Shown piece by piece: positions 27,172 through 34,556 of a DNA stretch of 64,000 bases. Position 1 is the stretch's first letter, and every line of letters begins with the position of its first letter. The notes beneath the pieces are model-generated. The model saw only the letters and a program-made list of their open reading frames with translations, searched no databases and had not been told where the DNA came from. Position numbers and translations under genes: made by a program. Origin of the DNA: Pedosphaera parvula Ellin514 (lineage in GTDB: Bacteria; Verrucomicrobiota; Verrucomicrobiia; Limisphaerales; Pedosphaeraceae); contig NZ_ABOX02000014.1 in assembly GCF_000172555.1 (NCBI RefSeq), forward strand, positions 62,001 through 126,000. The letters are read 5' to 3'.

Positions 27172-27199
27172 CCCGCGCAAATCCGGAGATTTGCGCGGG
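27172..27199. terminator. Strong hairpin terminator downstream of the GH25 gene
   Basis: CCCGCGCAAATC (27172-27183) pairs perfectly with GATTTGCGCGGG (27188-27199) around a four-base loop. It is followed by a T-containing stretch on the minus strand. It lies 62 nt after the GH25 stop codon and before the GH32 gene on the same strand. Confidence 0.75.
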
Positions 27200-27260
27200 C
27201 TTTAAATTATGCGGGAGGTGGAGCTTGTCTTGAATTCAACATCCACTTTGATGGGGCCGT

Positions 27261-27992
27261 TTACAGGCCGCCCACACCCTCGGTGCTCTTCAGTTTGGCC
27301 AAAGTGCCATTGAAAGCGTCTAAATCCACGTTGCCCGAGATGCCGGGAATAGACCCGGTGGAAGTGACCTGCCAATAGTCCCAGACGGTCGGGCCCCAGG
27401 GATTACAGAGGCATGAGGTCCAAGGGTTGCCAGTGTACAGATTCTCGCCATTGTAATTGGCTATCCAACCATCCAACATAATGCTGGTGTCAAGGTAGCA
27501 GGCACCGGCGCAAGAGCTTACGTAGATGACCGGAGTCATGGAGTTTGTAGTCTTCGCCTTCACGTCAGCCGCCCAGGCGTTAAACCAGGCTGTATAAGTG
27601 CTGGCGCCAACATGACCATTAAAAGTCTCAAATTCGACGGCCGGACTGATGCTCTTGCCATCGGCCTTGATGTAAGGGCCGGCGAAGCTCCAGAAGTAGT
27701 TGGCCTCAGTGGCGGGTGTGTTCAGGTCGGGGCGGGCGAAATGAGCGGCGCCCATTTGCACGCCGGCGGCCTTGCCGTTGGTCATGTAGCTTTTGAATTT
27801 TGAATCTTGAAAGTAGTTTCCCTCAGTGGCCTGGGCAAAGGCGAATTCCACTCCGGCGCCATGCACAGAGGTCCAGTTGATCGAACCCTGGGCGGCCGAA
27901 ACATCAATGCCCAAAAGGTTGGTGGCGCTGGCCTGAGAGGTGGCTACATAAGCGGTCGCGAGAATGGCTGCATATCCGAATAGTTTTTTCAT
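27261..27992 (-). CDS. Secreted GH25-type (lysozyme-like) protein
   Basis: This encodes 243 residues with a signal peptide ending near SQASAT. The GH25 fold is recognisable: LLGIDVSAAQGSINWTSV (catalytic-site Asp), VEFAFAQATEGNYFQDSKF and GAAHFARP, then PAVEFETF and SGNVDLDAF near the end. In canonical enzymes the second motif is DxE; here the first acid is Glu (EFE), a conservative change. It probably cleaves peptidoglycan or another polymer with N-acetylhexosamines outside the cell. Four cysteines near CAGACYL and CLCNPW may form disulfides. It is monocistronic with a terminator downstream. Confidence 0.8.
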   Translation of the reverse strand: MKKLFGYAAILATAYVATSQASATNLLGIDVSAAQGSINWTSVHGAGVEFAFAQATEGNYFQDSKFKSYMTNGKAAGVQMGAAHFARPDLNTPATEANYFWSFAGPYIKADGKSISPAVEFETFNGHVGASTYTAWFNAWAADVKAKTTNSMTPVIYVSSCAGACYLDTSIMLDGWIANYNGENLYTGNPWTSCLCNPWGPTVWDYWQVTSTGSIPGISGNVDLDAFNGTLAKLKSTEGVGGL

Positions 27993-28323
27993 ATTGTTGT
28001 GCCTTTCCTACTGTCTGGTTTATTGGTGATGCTTAACTTATTGCGGTTTTTGCTGCTGGACACCTGTGAGAATTCAAGGGCGTCCGGAACTGCGTTGTTT
28101 GGACAACTTTTGTGAGGCTTGTCCTGCGACGGTAGGAGTATTTACAACCAAGGTCAATCAGCATTTCGTGACATTTCTGCGAAGAAAAGCAGGCGGAGCA
28201 GGGTGGGAGAAGTGGAGTCGTCTGGCGTGTTTGGATTGATTGGGCTTGGTTGAGCGGATGGCTGTCGTGGGTGGTCGTGATTGGGGAATGGGACGGAGAT
28301 GCTCGCTTTGCTCGTACCGCGAT
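27993..28323. other. Leader region of the GH25 gene, no gene recognised
   Basis: It probably contains the leftward GH25 promoter in the first 150 bp, with an AT-rich leader. I see no gene or known RNA. It borders the dispersed repeat that begins at 28324. Confidence 0.4.
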
Positions 28324-28420
28324 GCGGCAGAGTGTGGGGGAATTTGTTTGGTTTGTTTACCCGGTGTTGCGCCCGGGGGACGGGCTGGACCCTGGGCTAC
28401 CTTACTTGCACGCTTTCAGC
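28324..28420. repeat. Dispersed repeat, copy A
   Basis: This 97-bp stretch begins GCGGCAGAGTGTGGGGG and ends GGGCTACCTTACTTGCACGC-TTTCAGC. The same sequence with a short insertion occurs in direct orientation at 32658-32770. The last ~24 bases lie inside the phosphatase-like gene and supply its stop codon, so the repeat has replaced or extended the original 3' end. Confidence 0.7.
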
Positions 28421-29185
28421 TTGCAGAGACGACCGAGGTTGAAGCCGCGAGGTTATCTTGACTGCGTCCAGCTGCCTGCGAGTCACAGACATGATGTAAA
28501 ACATCTCCCGGGCAATTTCCCTGCAGCGTTCATTATAAGCGGTGGTTTCCGTTGGCGTGTCATCGCAAACCCTGGGATCAGCGTAATGTATGGCATACCT
28601 GGATATTGCTCCTTCGACGAGCGGACAGGTCTTGTCGGCCACGCTACACGTCATCAAGGCGATGAAATCCCGTTTCGGATTGGCATCGGCATTGTAGCGC
28701 TTGGAATACGCACGGATTGGCGGCCGGTCTTGCGCATAGCGGACCAAATACACAGGGTTGTCTCCCGTGGTGGCGTCCTCGATTGTAAAGCCCACCCGGC
28801 GCATGACAGCCACGGTCCGGCAATTGCAGGCAGTCGCTTGTGTCCCTCCCGAAAAGGCATGGACGTCGTTGAGGCCATAATAATATGCTGCCGTCTGCGC
28901 CCAGATCTGCGACATGTGACTCCGTCGCGAATTGCTGGTGCAAATGAAGGTCAGCTGTGCTTCTTTTCCAGAGCGAAGCTGGGAAGCGACGTTGGTGGCG
29001 ATGGCGTCCAGCATGACCCTTCTCTCGGCGGAGACCATTCCAAGTTCATTGGCGACTTCTTGTACATACGGCCGAAGCGCAGGCAGCAGGTTTGCGTTGG
29101 ACTGGGATTGGGGAGTGCTGGAACAGCCGGCGAAATAAACGGCAATGATGCCGATAGCGATGAACAGTTTCATAATCAAAGTCAT
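28397..29185 (-). CDS. Lipoprotein of the low-molecular-weight phosphatase/ArsC fold
   Basis: This encodes 262 residues. A lipoprotein signal ends at Cys21 (YFAGC), preceded by a hydrophobic run. The phosphate-binding loop is FICTSNSRRSHMSQIW with Cys82 and Arg88 (CX5R). It is followed by GGTQATACNCRTVAVMRRVGF and MTCSVADKTCPLVEGA with an Asp/Pro segment. The pattern matches the Bacteroidetes-type protein-tyrosine phosphatase/arsenate reductase subfamily. Members are normally cytosolic; this one carries an export signal, which is odd for a thiol-based arsenate reductase. The 3' end runs into a dispersed repeat. It is the last gene of a three-gene operon (9-nt gap). Confidence 0.8.
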   Translation of the reverse strand: MTLIMKLFIAIGIIAVYFAGCSSTPQSQSNANLLPALRPYVQEVANELGMVSAERRVMLDAIATNVASQLRSGKEAQLTFICTSNSRRSHMSQIWAQTAAYYYGLNDVHAFSGGTQATACNCRTVAVMRRVGFTIEDATTGDNPVYLVRYAQDRPPIRAYSKRYNADANPKRDFIALMTCSVADKTCPLVEGAISRYAIHYADPRVCDDTPTETTAYNERCREIAREMFYIMSVTRRQLDAVKITSRLQPRSSLQAESVQVR

Positions 29186-29194
29186 TTCTTTTGC

Positions 29195-31309
29195 TCAGTC
29201 CGTTCCAAGGTCCACGCAAACCAAGCTGGAACCGCCGCGCACGTAGAGCCGCGTTCCGACCAGCGCTGGATGCGAATAAACCTCCACATCGTCATCAAAC
29301 AACCGGAGCCGCGAAATGATGGTGCAGGTATCCGTCCTGCCGTCCAATAAAATGAGTTCACCCCGCAGTGTTATCACCAGCACCCGGTCATCGTCGGCGA
29401 TCAACGTCAGGTGATCATCCAGCGCCGCTTCCTGCCGATGCCAGACGGGCTTCAATCCGTTATGCAGATCGAGACAACGCAGACCAGAATTCGCCCCGAA
29501 CACCCGCCCGCACGTCACCACCGGCGACACCGTGTCCGGTGACAGGTCCGCGTACTGTGCCGCCGGTGTGGCAATGATCCGGCCCGATTCATCAAAACGA
29601 TAAAACCGGGTCCCGTTGTTCTCGGTGGATACGATGACGCCGCCGTCCACGGCGACGGGTGTAGGTACATTAAAGTCTCCCTCGGCGGGAGGCACGAGTT
29701 GCCAAAGGCGCCTGCCCGTTTTCACATCCCAGCCGCCCAGCGAATTCCGGTCGTAACCGACGACTTGCCGCCGGCTGCCGAATTCCCCGCAGATAAACGC
29801 CGAGTAAGCTGCCGGCAATCCTGGCGTGGTCCAGCGGGTGTGGCCGGTGGCGCAATCCAATGCCACCAACGATGCATTCGTGCCTCCGGGATTCACAATC
29901 AGCAAATCATCCACGAGCAGCGGTGTGGCGCACATGCCCCACGTCGGCAAGGTGGCCTTGAACTCACGCGGCAAGGACCGTTGCCAAATCAGCCTGCCAT
30001 TGGTGAGGTTCACACACCGCAAATCCCCAAACGCGCCGAGCAGATACGCCTTGTCCGCATGAATGACTGGCGTTGCTCGCGGGGCCTGGCCGTAATCCAA
30101 CTTGCCGCGCGCGGGAAATTCCACCCGCCAAAGCAGCTCGCCATTGTGCGCATTGAGGCAGCGATACACGTCATGTTCCTCATCGAAGTCCCGCTCCGCC
30201 AGAATCAGCCGTTCACCGCTGACGCTGAGACCGGCAAGGCCGCCAATCATGGCCGCCTTTTTCCAGACGAACCTGGCCGTCACGGGAAGTCGTGCCGGAA
30301 GTCTTGGTACGTGCCCATCGCGTGCCGGCCCGCGCCAATCAGGCCAGTTAGGTCCGGTGCTTGCCTTCGTCCCACCGGGTTCCCGGCCCTGCACCGGCCT
30401 GAAACCGTCCCGGCTCTCCATAGCCTTCAGCAGCTTTGCGTCGGCATTGATGTTCAGCAGCGTCTTGAGAAGCTTCTGCTGTCTCTCCGCCGGGATGGTG
30501 TCGGCCACGAACACCGTGATGAACGGAACTGGCTGTGTCTTTCCGATCACTTTCAAATTGCCGGGCTTGACGCTGCCGCAGCCTTCAAGCAACGCCAGCG
30601 CGTAACTTGGAATCACCGCGACGGGCGGCGGAGACGACTGGCTGTCGAGCAGGTCGAGCGCCGCGTCACTGAATGACGCGTGCTTCTCCGGTGTGCCGAC
30701 AGGCTCGACGCCGGCGGCGCGCAGGGCCGCCAGGCTGGCGGCAACTTTCTCATCACCATCAGCCAGACCGAAGAGCACCTTCCGACCGCCGAGGTCCTTC
30801 AACTCCCTGGCCGGATCGTCGAAACGTGCGATGAATAACGCGGTGAGCGTGGTGTTGCCGTCCGGGTCGGTCAATTCGCAGACCGGATGACACGGCAGAC
30901 CTGCCTTTTTCGCGCCGTGCGCCACCAACGATTGGTCGCCGACGACGATTACCTCCCGCGCCGGACTAACCCCGACCATGGACTCGGCAAGGTCGTCGGA
31001 AAACTCAATGCTGACGCGCTGCTTGAGGGTTGTCTCCATCCGCGCCGCAAGTTTGCGATAATCCCGCTGACCGTGGCCCTTCACGCAGGCGCAGGCCAGT
31101 TCCTTCGCAAGAGGGTCCATGACCACGAGTAAAATCGGCTCCGGCCCGCGCGTCGCCGGTTTGGCCAGGACGCCGCCTGCGACGAACAACAGCACCAGCA
31201 GCAGGGCGCTCAGACGGAGAATAGAGCCACTTTCAAAATCGTGTCGGCGGCGGTGAGTTCCGGTTGATCTCCCTTGGAAGAAACGTGCCTCCTGGTTCGA
31301 GCATTTCAT
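29195..31309 (-). CDS. Fusion of PhnD-like periplasmic-binding domain and PQQ-like beta-propeller
   Basis: This encodes 704 residues. A perfect AAGGAGG site 5 nt before the ATG fixes the start, and an N-terminal helix (LSALLLVLLFVAGGVLA) leads into the periplasm. Residues about 55-310 look like a PhnD/phosphonate-type binding protein: CACVKGHGQRDYRKLA, EVIVVGDQSLV, LKDLGGRKVLFGLADG, PPVAVIPSYALALLEGCG. After a linker, residues about 330-700 form a WD/PQQ-type propeller (GELLWRVEFPA, GRLIWQRSL, TGHTRWTTPG, TGRRLWQL). The two domains are usually separate. It may read out a bound ligand or assemble envelope components. It is the middle gene of the repeat-bracketed operon. Confidence 0.75.
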   Translation of the reverse strand: MKCSNQEARFFQGRSTGTHRRRHDFESGSILRLSALLLVLLFVAGGVLAKPATRGPEPILLVVMDPLAKELACACVKGHGQRDYRKLAARMETTLKQRVSIEFSDDLAESMVGVSPAREVIVVGDQSLVAHGAKKAGLPCHPVCELTDPDGNTTLTALFIARFDDPARELKDLGGRKVLFGLADGDEKVAASLAALRAAGVEPVGTPEKHASFSDAALDLLDSQSSPPPVAVIPSYALALLEGCGSVKPGNLKVIGKTQPVPFITVFVADTIPAERQQKLLKTLLNINADAKLLKAMESRDGFRPVQGREPGGTKASTGPNWPDWRGPARDGHVPRLPARLPVTARFVWKKAAMIGGLAGLSVSGERLILAERDFDEEHDVYRCLNAHNGELLWRVEFPARGKLDYGQAPRATPVIHADKAYLLGAFGDLRCVNLTNGRLIWQRSLPREFKATLPTWGMCATPLLVDDLLIVNPGGTNASLVALDCATGHTRWTTPGLPAAYSAFICGEFGSRRQVVGYDRNSLGGWDVKTGRRLWQLVPPAEGDFNVPTPVAVDGGVIVSTENNGTRFYRFDESGRIIATPAAQYADLSPDTVSPVVTCGRVFGANSGLRCLDLHNGLKPVWHRQEAALDDHLTLIADDDRVLVITLRGELILLDGRTDTCTIISRLRLFDDDVEVYSHPALVGTRLYVRGGSSLVCVDLGTD

Positions 31310-31340
31310 TTAAACCTCCTTGTGGGTGGCCACATTTATC

Positions 31341-32483
31341 TCAATGCTTCGCGGCGAAGACGCGGATGGCGTCACGGGTGGTATCCAGCAGGTAATATTG
31401 ACGCCCATCCGGACTCATCTCCACAGTGACGCGCACGCAATCACCCTTCGATCCATCCGCCAAGGCAACCACCTCCATGAACTTGCCGCTGGCTGAGAAT
31501 CGCTTGATGCACGTGGGCGGACCAGACTCCGCGGCCAGAACGTCGCCATTGGGCAGCACTCGCAGGTTTTTTGGCTCGCAACAGCCGCCGAAATCGGTTG
31601 CCTTCACCCTGCCAGCCTTGCCGAACTTCGAGAGTTCATTGCCATCGCGATCGCGAGTTTCGACAGAGTGCCGGGCATTGTGCGGAATCCAAAGCTTTCC
31701 GTCGTGCGTCTGGATGTCCATCTGCCCGCAGCAGCCGCGCAGCTTTTCCACTACCAGCTTTGGCTCTGCCAACGCGAGGTTAAAACGATAGACCCGGAAA
31801 GTGAAGTCACTCGGCGCCGGGACCACCATGAATAGATCCTGCTCCGTCACGGCCACCCCGGTCACCTCGGAGCGACGCTTTTCCAGACTGGTCTTCATTT
31901 TTGCAAGCTCCTCTTTGAGAGGGCGCTTCGATTGCTGGATCATCTGCTTGACCATTTCCTCGGTCTCTTTGGTGATGGTCACCGTTTCCTTTGCCACTGG
32001 CGAGTCTGCTGAGGCCAAGACCTTCCCGGCGGCATCCAGCTTTAGCACCCGGCCGTCCCCCGCCACGAAAATTGAGCCGTCCCTGGCCGTGCAGATCGCC
32101 CCTGGCTTGATCTCCAGCGGCAGTGTTTTCAGCAACTGCCCTTTTGGCGAATACACCCGGATGCACGGTGCGTTCTTCGGTCCGTTCCCCTGTGGTGCAT
32201 AGCACGTCAACAGGTTGCCGTCGGCGTCCAGACAGAAGTTTTTGAGCGCCCCCGGATTTTTGCTATCGCCGATCTGAATGAGGCCGGCCTCGGTGGAGGA
32301 CGGTTTCCAGGCAGCATCTTTCGCCCTTGCCGCCGCAGCGCGCCGTTCTTCATCGTTACCGCTCATGACGGCTGAGTCCTGGTCCACCGACTGGCTCCTT
32401 GCCGCGATGGGGCCCAGTGCCCCGTACAAACATGCTCCCGAGATCATTACAGATGCAACGATCCTCCCCGTATTTGATTTCAT
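31341..32483 (-). CDS. Secreted beta-propeller (NHL-like) protein
   Basis: This encodes 380 residues with an N-terminal signal (VASVMISGACLYGALGPIAAR). Repeated strands with a G-N-L/V-x-x pattern (KNFCLDADGNLLTCYAP, GAICTARDGSIFVAGDGRVLKLD, LRVLPNGDVLAAES, VEMSPDGRQYYLLD) indicate a propeller. Two Cys pairs, GCCGQMDIQ and GGCCEPKNL, sit in neighbouring blades and could bind metal or form disulfides. A charged helical insertion (MVKQMIQQSKRPLKEELAKM) interrupts the propeller. It leads the three-gene operon, 31 nt before the next gene, with an AAGGA ribosome-binding site. Confidence 0.7.
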   Translation of the reverse strand: MKSNTGRIVASVMISGACLYGALGPIAARSQSVDQDSAVMSGNDEERRAAAARAKDAAWKPSSTEAGLIQIGDSKNPGALKNFCLDADGNLLTCYAPQGNGPKNAPCIRVYSPKGQLLKTLPLEIKPGAICTARDGSIFVAGDGRVLKLDAAGKVLASADSPVAKETVTITKETEEMVKQMIQQSKRPLKEELAKMKTSLEKRRSEVTGVAVTEQDLFMVVPAPSDFTFRVYRFNLALAEPKLVVEKLRGCCGQMDIQTHDGKLWIPHNARHSVETRDRDGNELSKFGKAGRVKATDFGGCCEPKNLRVLPNGDVLAAESGPPTCIKRFSASGKFMEVVALADGSKGDCVRVTVEMSPDGRQYYLLDTTRDAIRVFAAKH

Positions 32484-32602
32484 GCGCTTTTCCTTGGATT
32501 TGTTGTTTTAACTCCTTAACTGGCCCTGCTTACTGTATTTATACACCGCCGCCTGACGAATGTTCCTCTTGAATTGCACAAGGCTAGACCACGTCCGTCG
32601 AT

Positions 32603-32626
32603 TTAGCACGAAGAAAGTTGTGCTAA
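32603..32626. promoter_or_regulatory. 7-bp inverted repeat upstream of the propeller operon
   Basis: TTAGCAC (32603-32609) and GTGCTAA (32620-32626) are perfect inverted repeats ten bases apart, about 120 bp before the leftward start at 32483. The geometry suits a dimeric regulator or a transcript hairpin. There is no further evidence. Confidence 0.25.
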
Positions 32627-32657
32627 TTTGTAATGCCACCGCCGCTTCAGTTTCCAA

Positions 32658-32770
32658 GCGGCAGAGTGTGGGGGATTTGTTTTGGTTCATTTATCCGGGG
32701 GTGCTTGCGCACGGCCACAAGCCCGAGGGACGGGCTGGACTCCGGGCTACCTTACTTGCACGCTTTCAGC
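32658..32770. repeat. Dispersed repeat, copy B
   Basis: This is the second, 113-bp copy of the repeat at 28324, in the same orientation, with an extra ~15 bp around GCACGGCCACAA. The shared core includes GACGGGCTGGAC and GGGCTACCTTACTTGCACGC. A GAGACGACCG motif follows both copies at slightly different distance. Together the two copies bracket the three-gene operon. Confidence 0.7.
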
Positions 32771-32843
32771 GTAAGACAAAGATTCGCTCGCCATAAGAAC
32801 TCAACCCTGACGAGACGACCGGATTACGGCGGAAATTACCTGT

Positions 32844-33242
32844 TTAATTTTCTCGGTTCGTGTGTCTTGATCGGAGGCGGAATGCTATTGTCAATAAGAC
32901 AACTGCAACGGGAGTAACGAAGCAGGATAACCAACCCCCATCTAAAACGGCCCCCAACAAAGCTGCAGTTGAAACTCCAATGATAAATGCGATCAAAAGT
33001 ACCTGCCCCAATGCTTCAAGGGAAACTTGGTTTCGAATGACCCCGAAGTAAAGTATTGGTCCGAGCAAAACGGAGACGCCAATTCCCGTTAATGCAGCCC
33101 AAGCACTGAGCCCCAGTTTTTGCTCGATCGGAAGATGAGCGAACGCCGCAACGCCTTGGATGAAGCCGAAGCCCGCTCCAAGAAGCGACGAAAACACCAA
33201 AATACAGGCAATTTGCCAGAACAATTTTGCTGTGGTACGCAT
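32844..33242 (-). CDS. Small integral membrane protein, unknown
   Basis: This encodes 132 residues with four hydrophobic helices (FWQIACILVFSSLLGAG, LSAWAALTGIGVSVLLG, VLLIAFIIGVSTAALLG, CFVTPVAVVLLTIAF). I do not recognise the family. There is no clear Shine-Dalgarno site and no close partner. Four evenly spaced helices and a basic tail make it likely to be a real gene. Confidence 0.6.
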   Translation of the reverse strand: MRTTAKLFWQIACILVFSSLLGAGFGFIQGVAAFAHLPIEQKLGLSAWAALTGIGVSVLLGPILYFGVIRNQVSLEALGQVLLIAFIIGVSTAALLGAVLDGGWLSCFVTPVAVVLLTIAFRLRSRHTNREN

Positions 33243-33452
33243 CGACGTTTAGATTTTTTTCAAGATCTTTGACGGTATTATAACCTCGAATATTTTCAAG
33301 GATTTGTCCGAACATTACGGGGTCCTCACCAACTACTCTGGAACCATGGTTCTTTCATCGGCAGGGGGAGCACCACGGCAACCGGCTGATAAAGCTCGAA
33401 GAGGGCGGGGATTCCACCATCGCAGGATATTTTATCGCGGATCTCCGGTGAT

Positions 33453-34172
33453 TCAGACCGGGTTGGTGCGGGTTTTAAGTTGGCGGCGATATAAGTAAAC
33501 TATCGCCATGGGTAGAAGGATAATTCCCGCAATCTTGGGCCATGCGGACCATGTTGCCAGTATAATCACATCAGCTGGCTGTGAGGAGAAGCCTCGCCAG
33601 GCTAATTTGTTCCCAACCGCACAAAGAACTGTGAGGCTAATGCTGAATAATACGAGTCCCGCCATGGATATCACCGGGTGATGCAGTATACTTCTCGTGA
33701 TAAACTGACTGCGTAGTTTCAGACTGCGAGCAGCAAGGCGTGGCAGGAAAACAATCGGTGCGACGAACAGAGCAAGGGTTGCAATTGTGTTCAGGAATCC
33801 AAGAACATGGGCATTAAAAACAAAGTGCTTTCCAAACCCCAACAGGGCATAGTTTACGACTCCTTTGAGAGATTGAAGCCACAAGAAAAGGAAGGTGCCA
33901 ACTGCCATCCAGAGCCACCGAGAGAGCCAAACTGTTTCGGAGTTTACCTTGCCGAACTCCTTGTCTAGTTCAGTGGGTTGGCCGACGCGGCGTACCGCAA
34001 TCAGAAAGGCTTCTTCAGTCGAGAGGCCCTTGGCTTCGAGTGTGTTCACCGAATCGCGGAGATGAACTTCGAGTTCGTCCAGGTTGTCTGGTTGAAAGGA
34101 GGGTGATTGAGCCAATGACTGGCGCCAGAGTTCCAGATTGTGGTTCAGATCGAACTGGGTTTTGGATTCCAT
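33453..34172 (-). CDS. Membrane protein with HAAS-type N-terminal domain (PadR partner)
   Basis: This encodes 239 residues. The N-terminal soluble part (LELWRQSLAQSPSF, LDELEVHLRDSVNTLEAKGLSTEEAFLIAVRRVG) is the permease-prefix/HAAS domain that typically follows PadR-like regulators. Four to five helices come after it. The chosen ATG at 34172 overlaps the end of the padR gene by 28 nt, the usual tight arrangement of such pairs. The protein probably senses or transmits an envelope signal with the regulator; its exact role is unknown. Confidence 0.75.
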   Translation of the reverse strand: MESKTQFDLNHNLELWRQSLAQSPSFQPDNLDELEVHLRDSVNTLEAKGLSTEEAFLIAVRRVGQPTELDKEFGKVNSETVWLSRWLWMAVGTFLFLWLQSLKGVVNYALLGFGKHFVFNAHVLGFLNTIATLALFVAPIVFLPRLAARSLKLRSQFITRSILHHPVISMAGLVLFSISLTVLCAVGNKLAWRGFSSQPADVIILATWSAWPKIAGIILLPMAIVYLYRRQLKTRTNPV

Positions 34173-34483
34173 AATTTGATGAGAGTTGAATGCACGGTCA
34201 TCCATTGCTTTTGTTCCTGTTGGAGAGCCTTGGTGCCTGCCTTGCAGAGGCGATAATATTTGCGCTTTCGGCCGAGGTCGCCTTCGCGCCACTCGGATTC
34301 GATGAGCTTTTCCTTCTCCATCCAATGGAGGACCGGGTAGAGCATGCCTTCACTCCAAAGAATTTCGCCGTCTGACAATTCCTGGACGCGCTGGATGAGG
34401 GCGTAACCGTAACAGTCTCCTTCGCTGAGAATCGAAAGAATCAAAGTGGTGGTTGAGGCGGCAACCAATTCTTTTGAAAGCAT
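34145..34483 (-). CDS. PadR-family transcriptional regulator
   Basis: This encodes 112 residues, a normal size. The winged-helix features are LVAASTTTLILSILSEGDCYGYALIQRVQEL, then the wing ILWSEGMLYPVLHWMEKEKLIESEW and GDLGRKRKYYRLCKAGTKAL. PadR regulators are dimeric repressors of neighbouring genes. The downstream HAAS-type membrane gene overlaps it by 28 nt, so both are almost certainly one transcription unit. Confidence 0.9.
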   Translation of the reverse strand: MLSKELVAASTTTLILSILSEGDCYGYALIQRVQELSDGEILWSEGMLYPVLHWMEKEKLIESEWREGDLGRKRKYYRLCKAGTKALQQEQKQWMTVHSTLIKLWNPKPSSI

Positions 34484-34556
34484 GTAGAGTAGATGCCTTG
34501 CACTGTTAGGCTTGTCAATGGGAAATGATCGATGGTGAATCTTGAATTATTCCCTG

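Noticed and set aside
28250-29350. Long plus-strand frame opposite the phosphatase-like gene
   Set aside because: It is the shadow of the minus-strand coding region and the dispersed repeat; no domain is recognisable.
33300-33440. Short plus-strand frame reading FFHRQGEHHGNRLIKLEEGG and ending GYFIADLR
   Set aside because: It looks like the end of a decayed protein, but no family could be named and there is no start, so it is not annotated.
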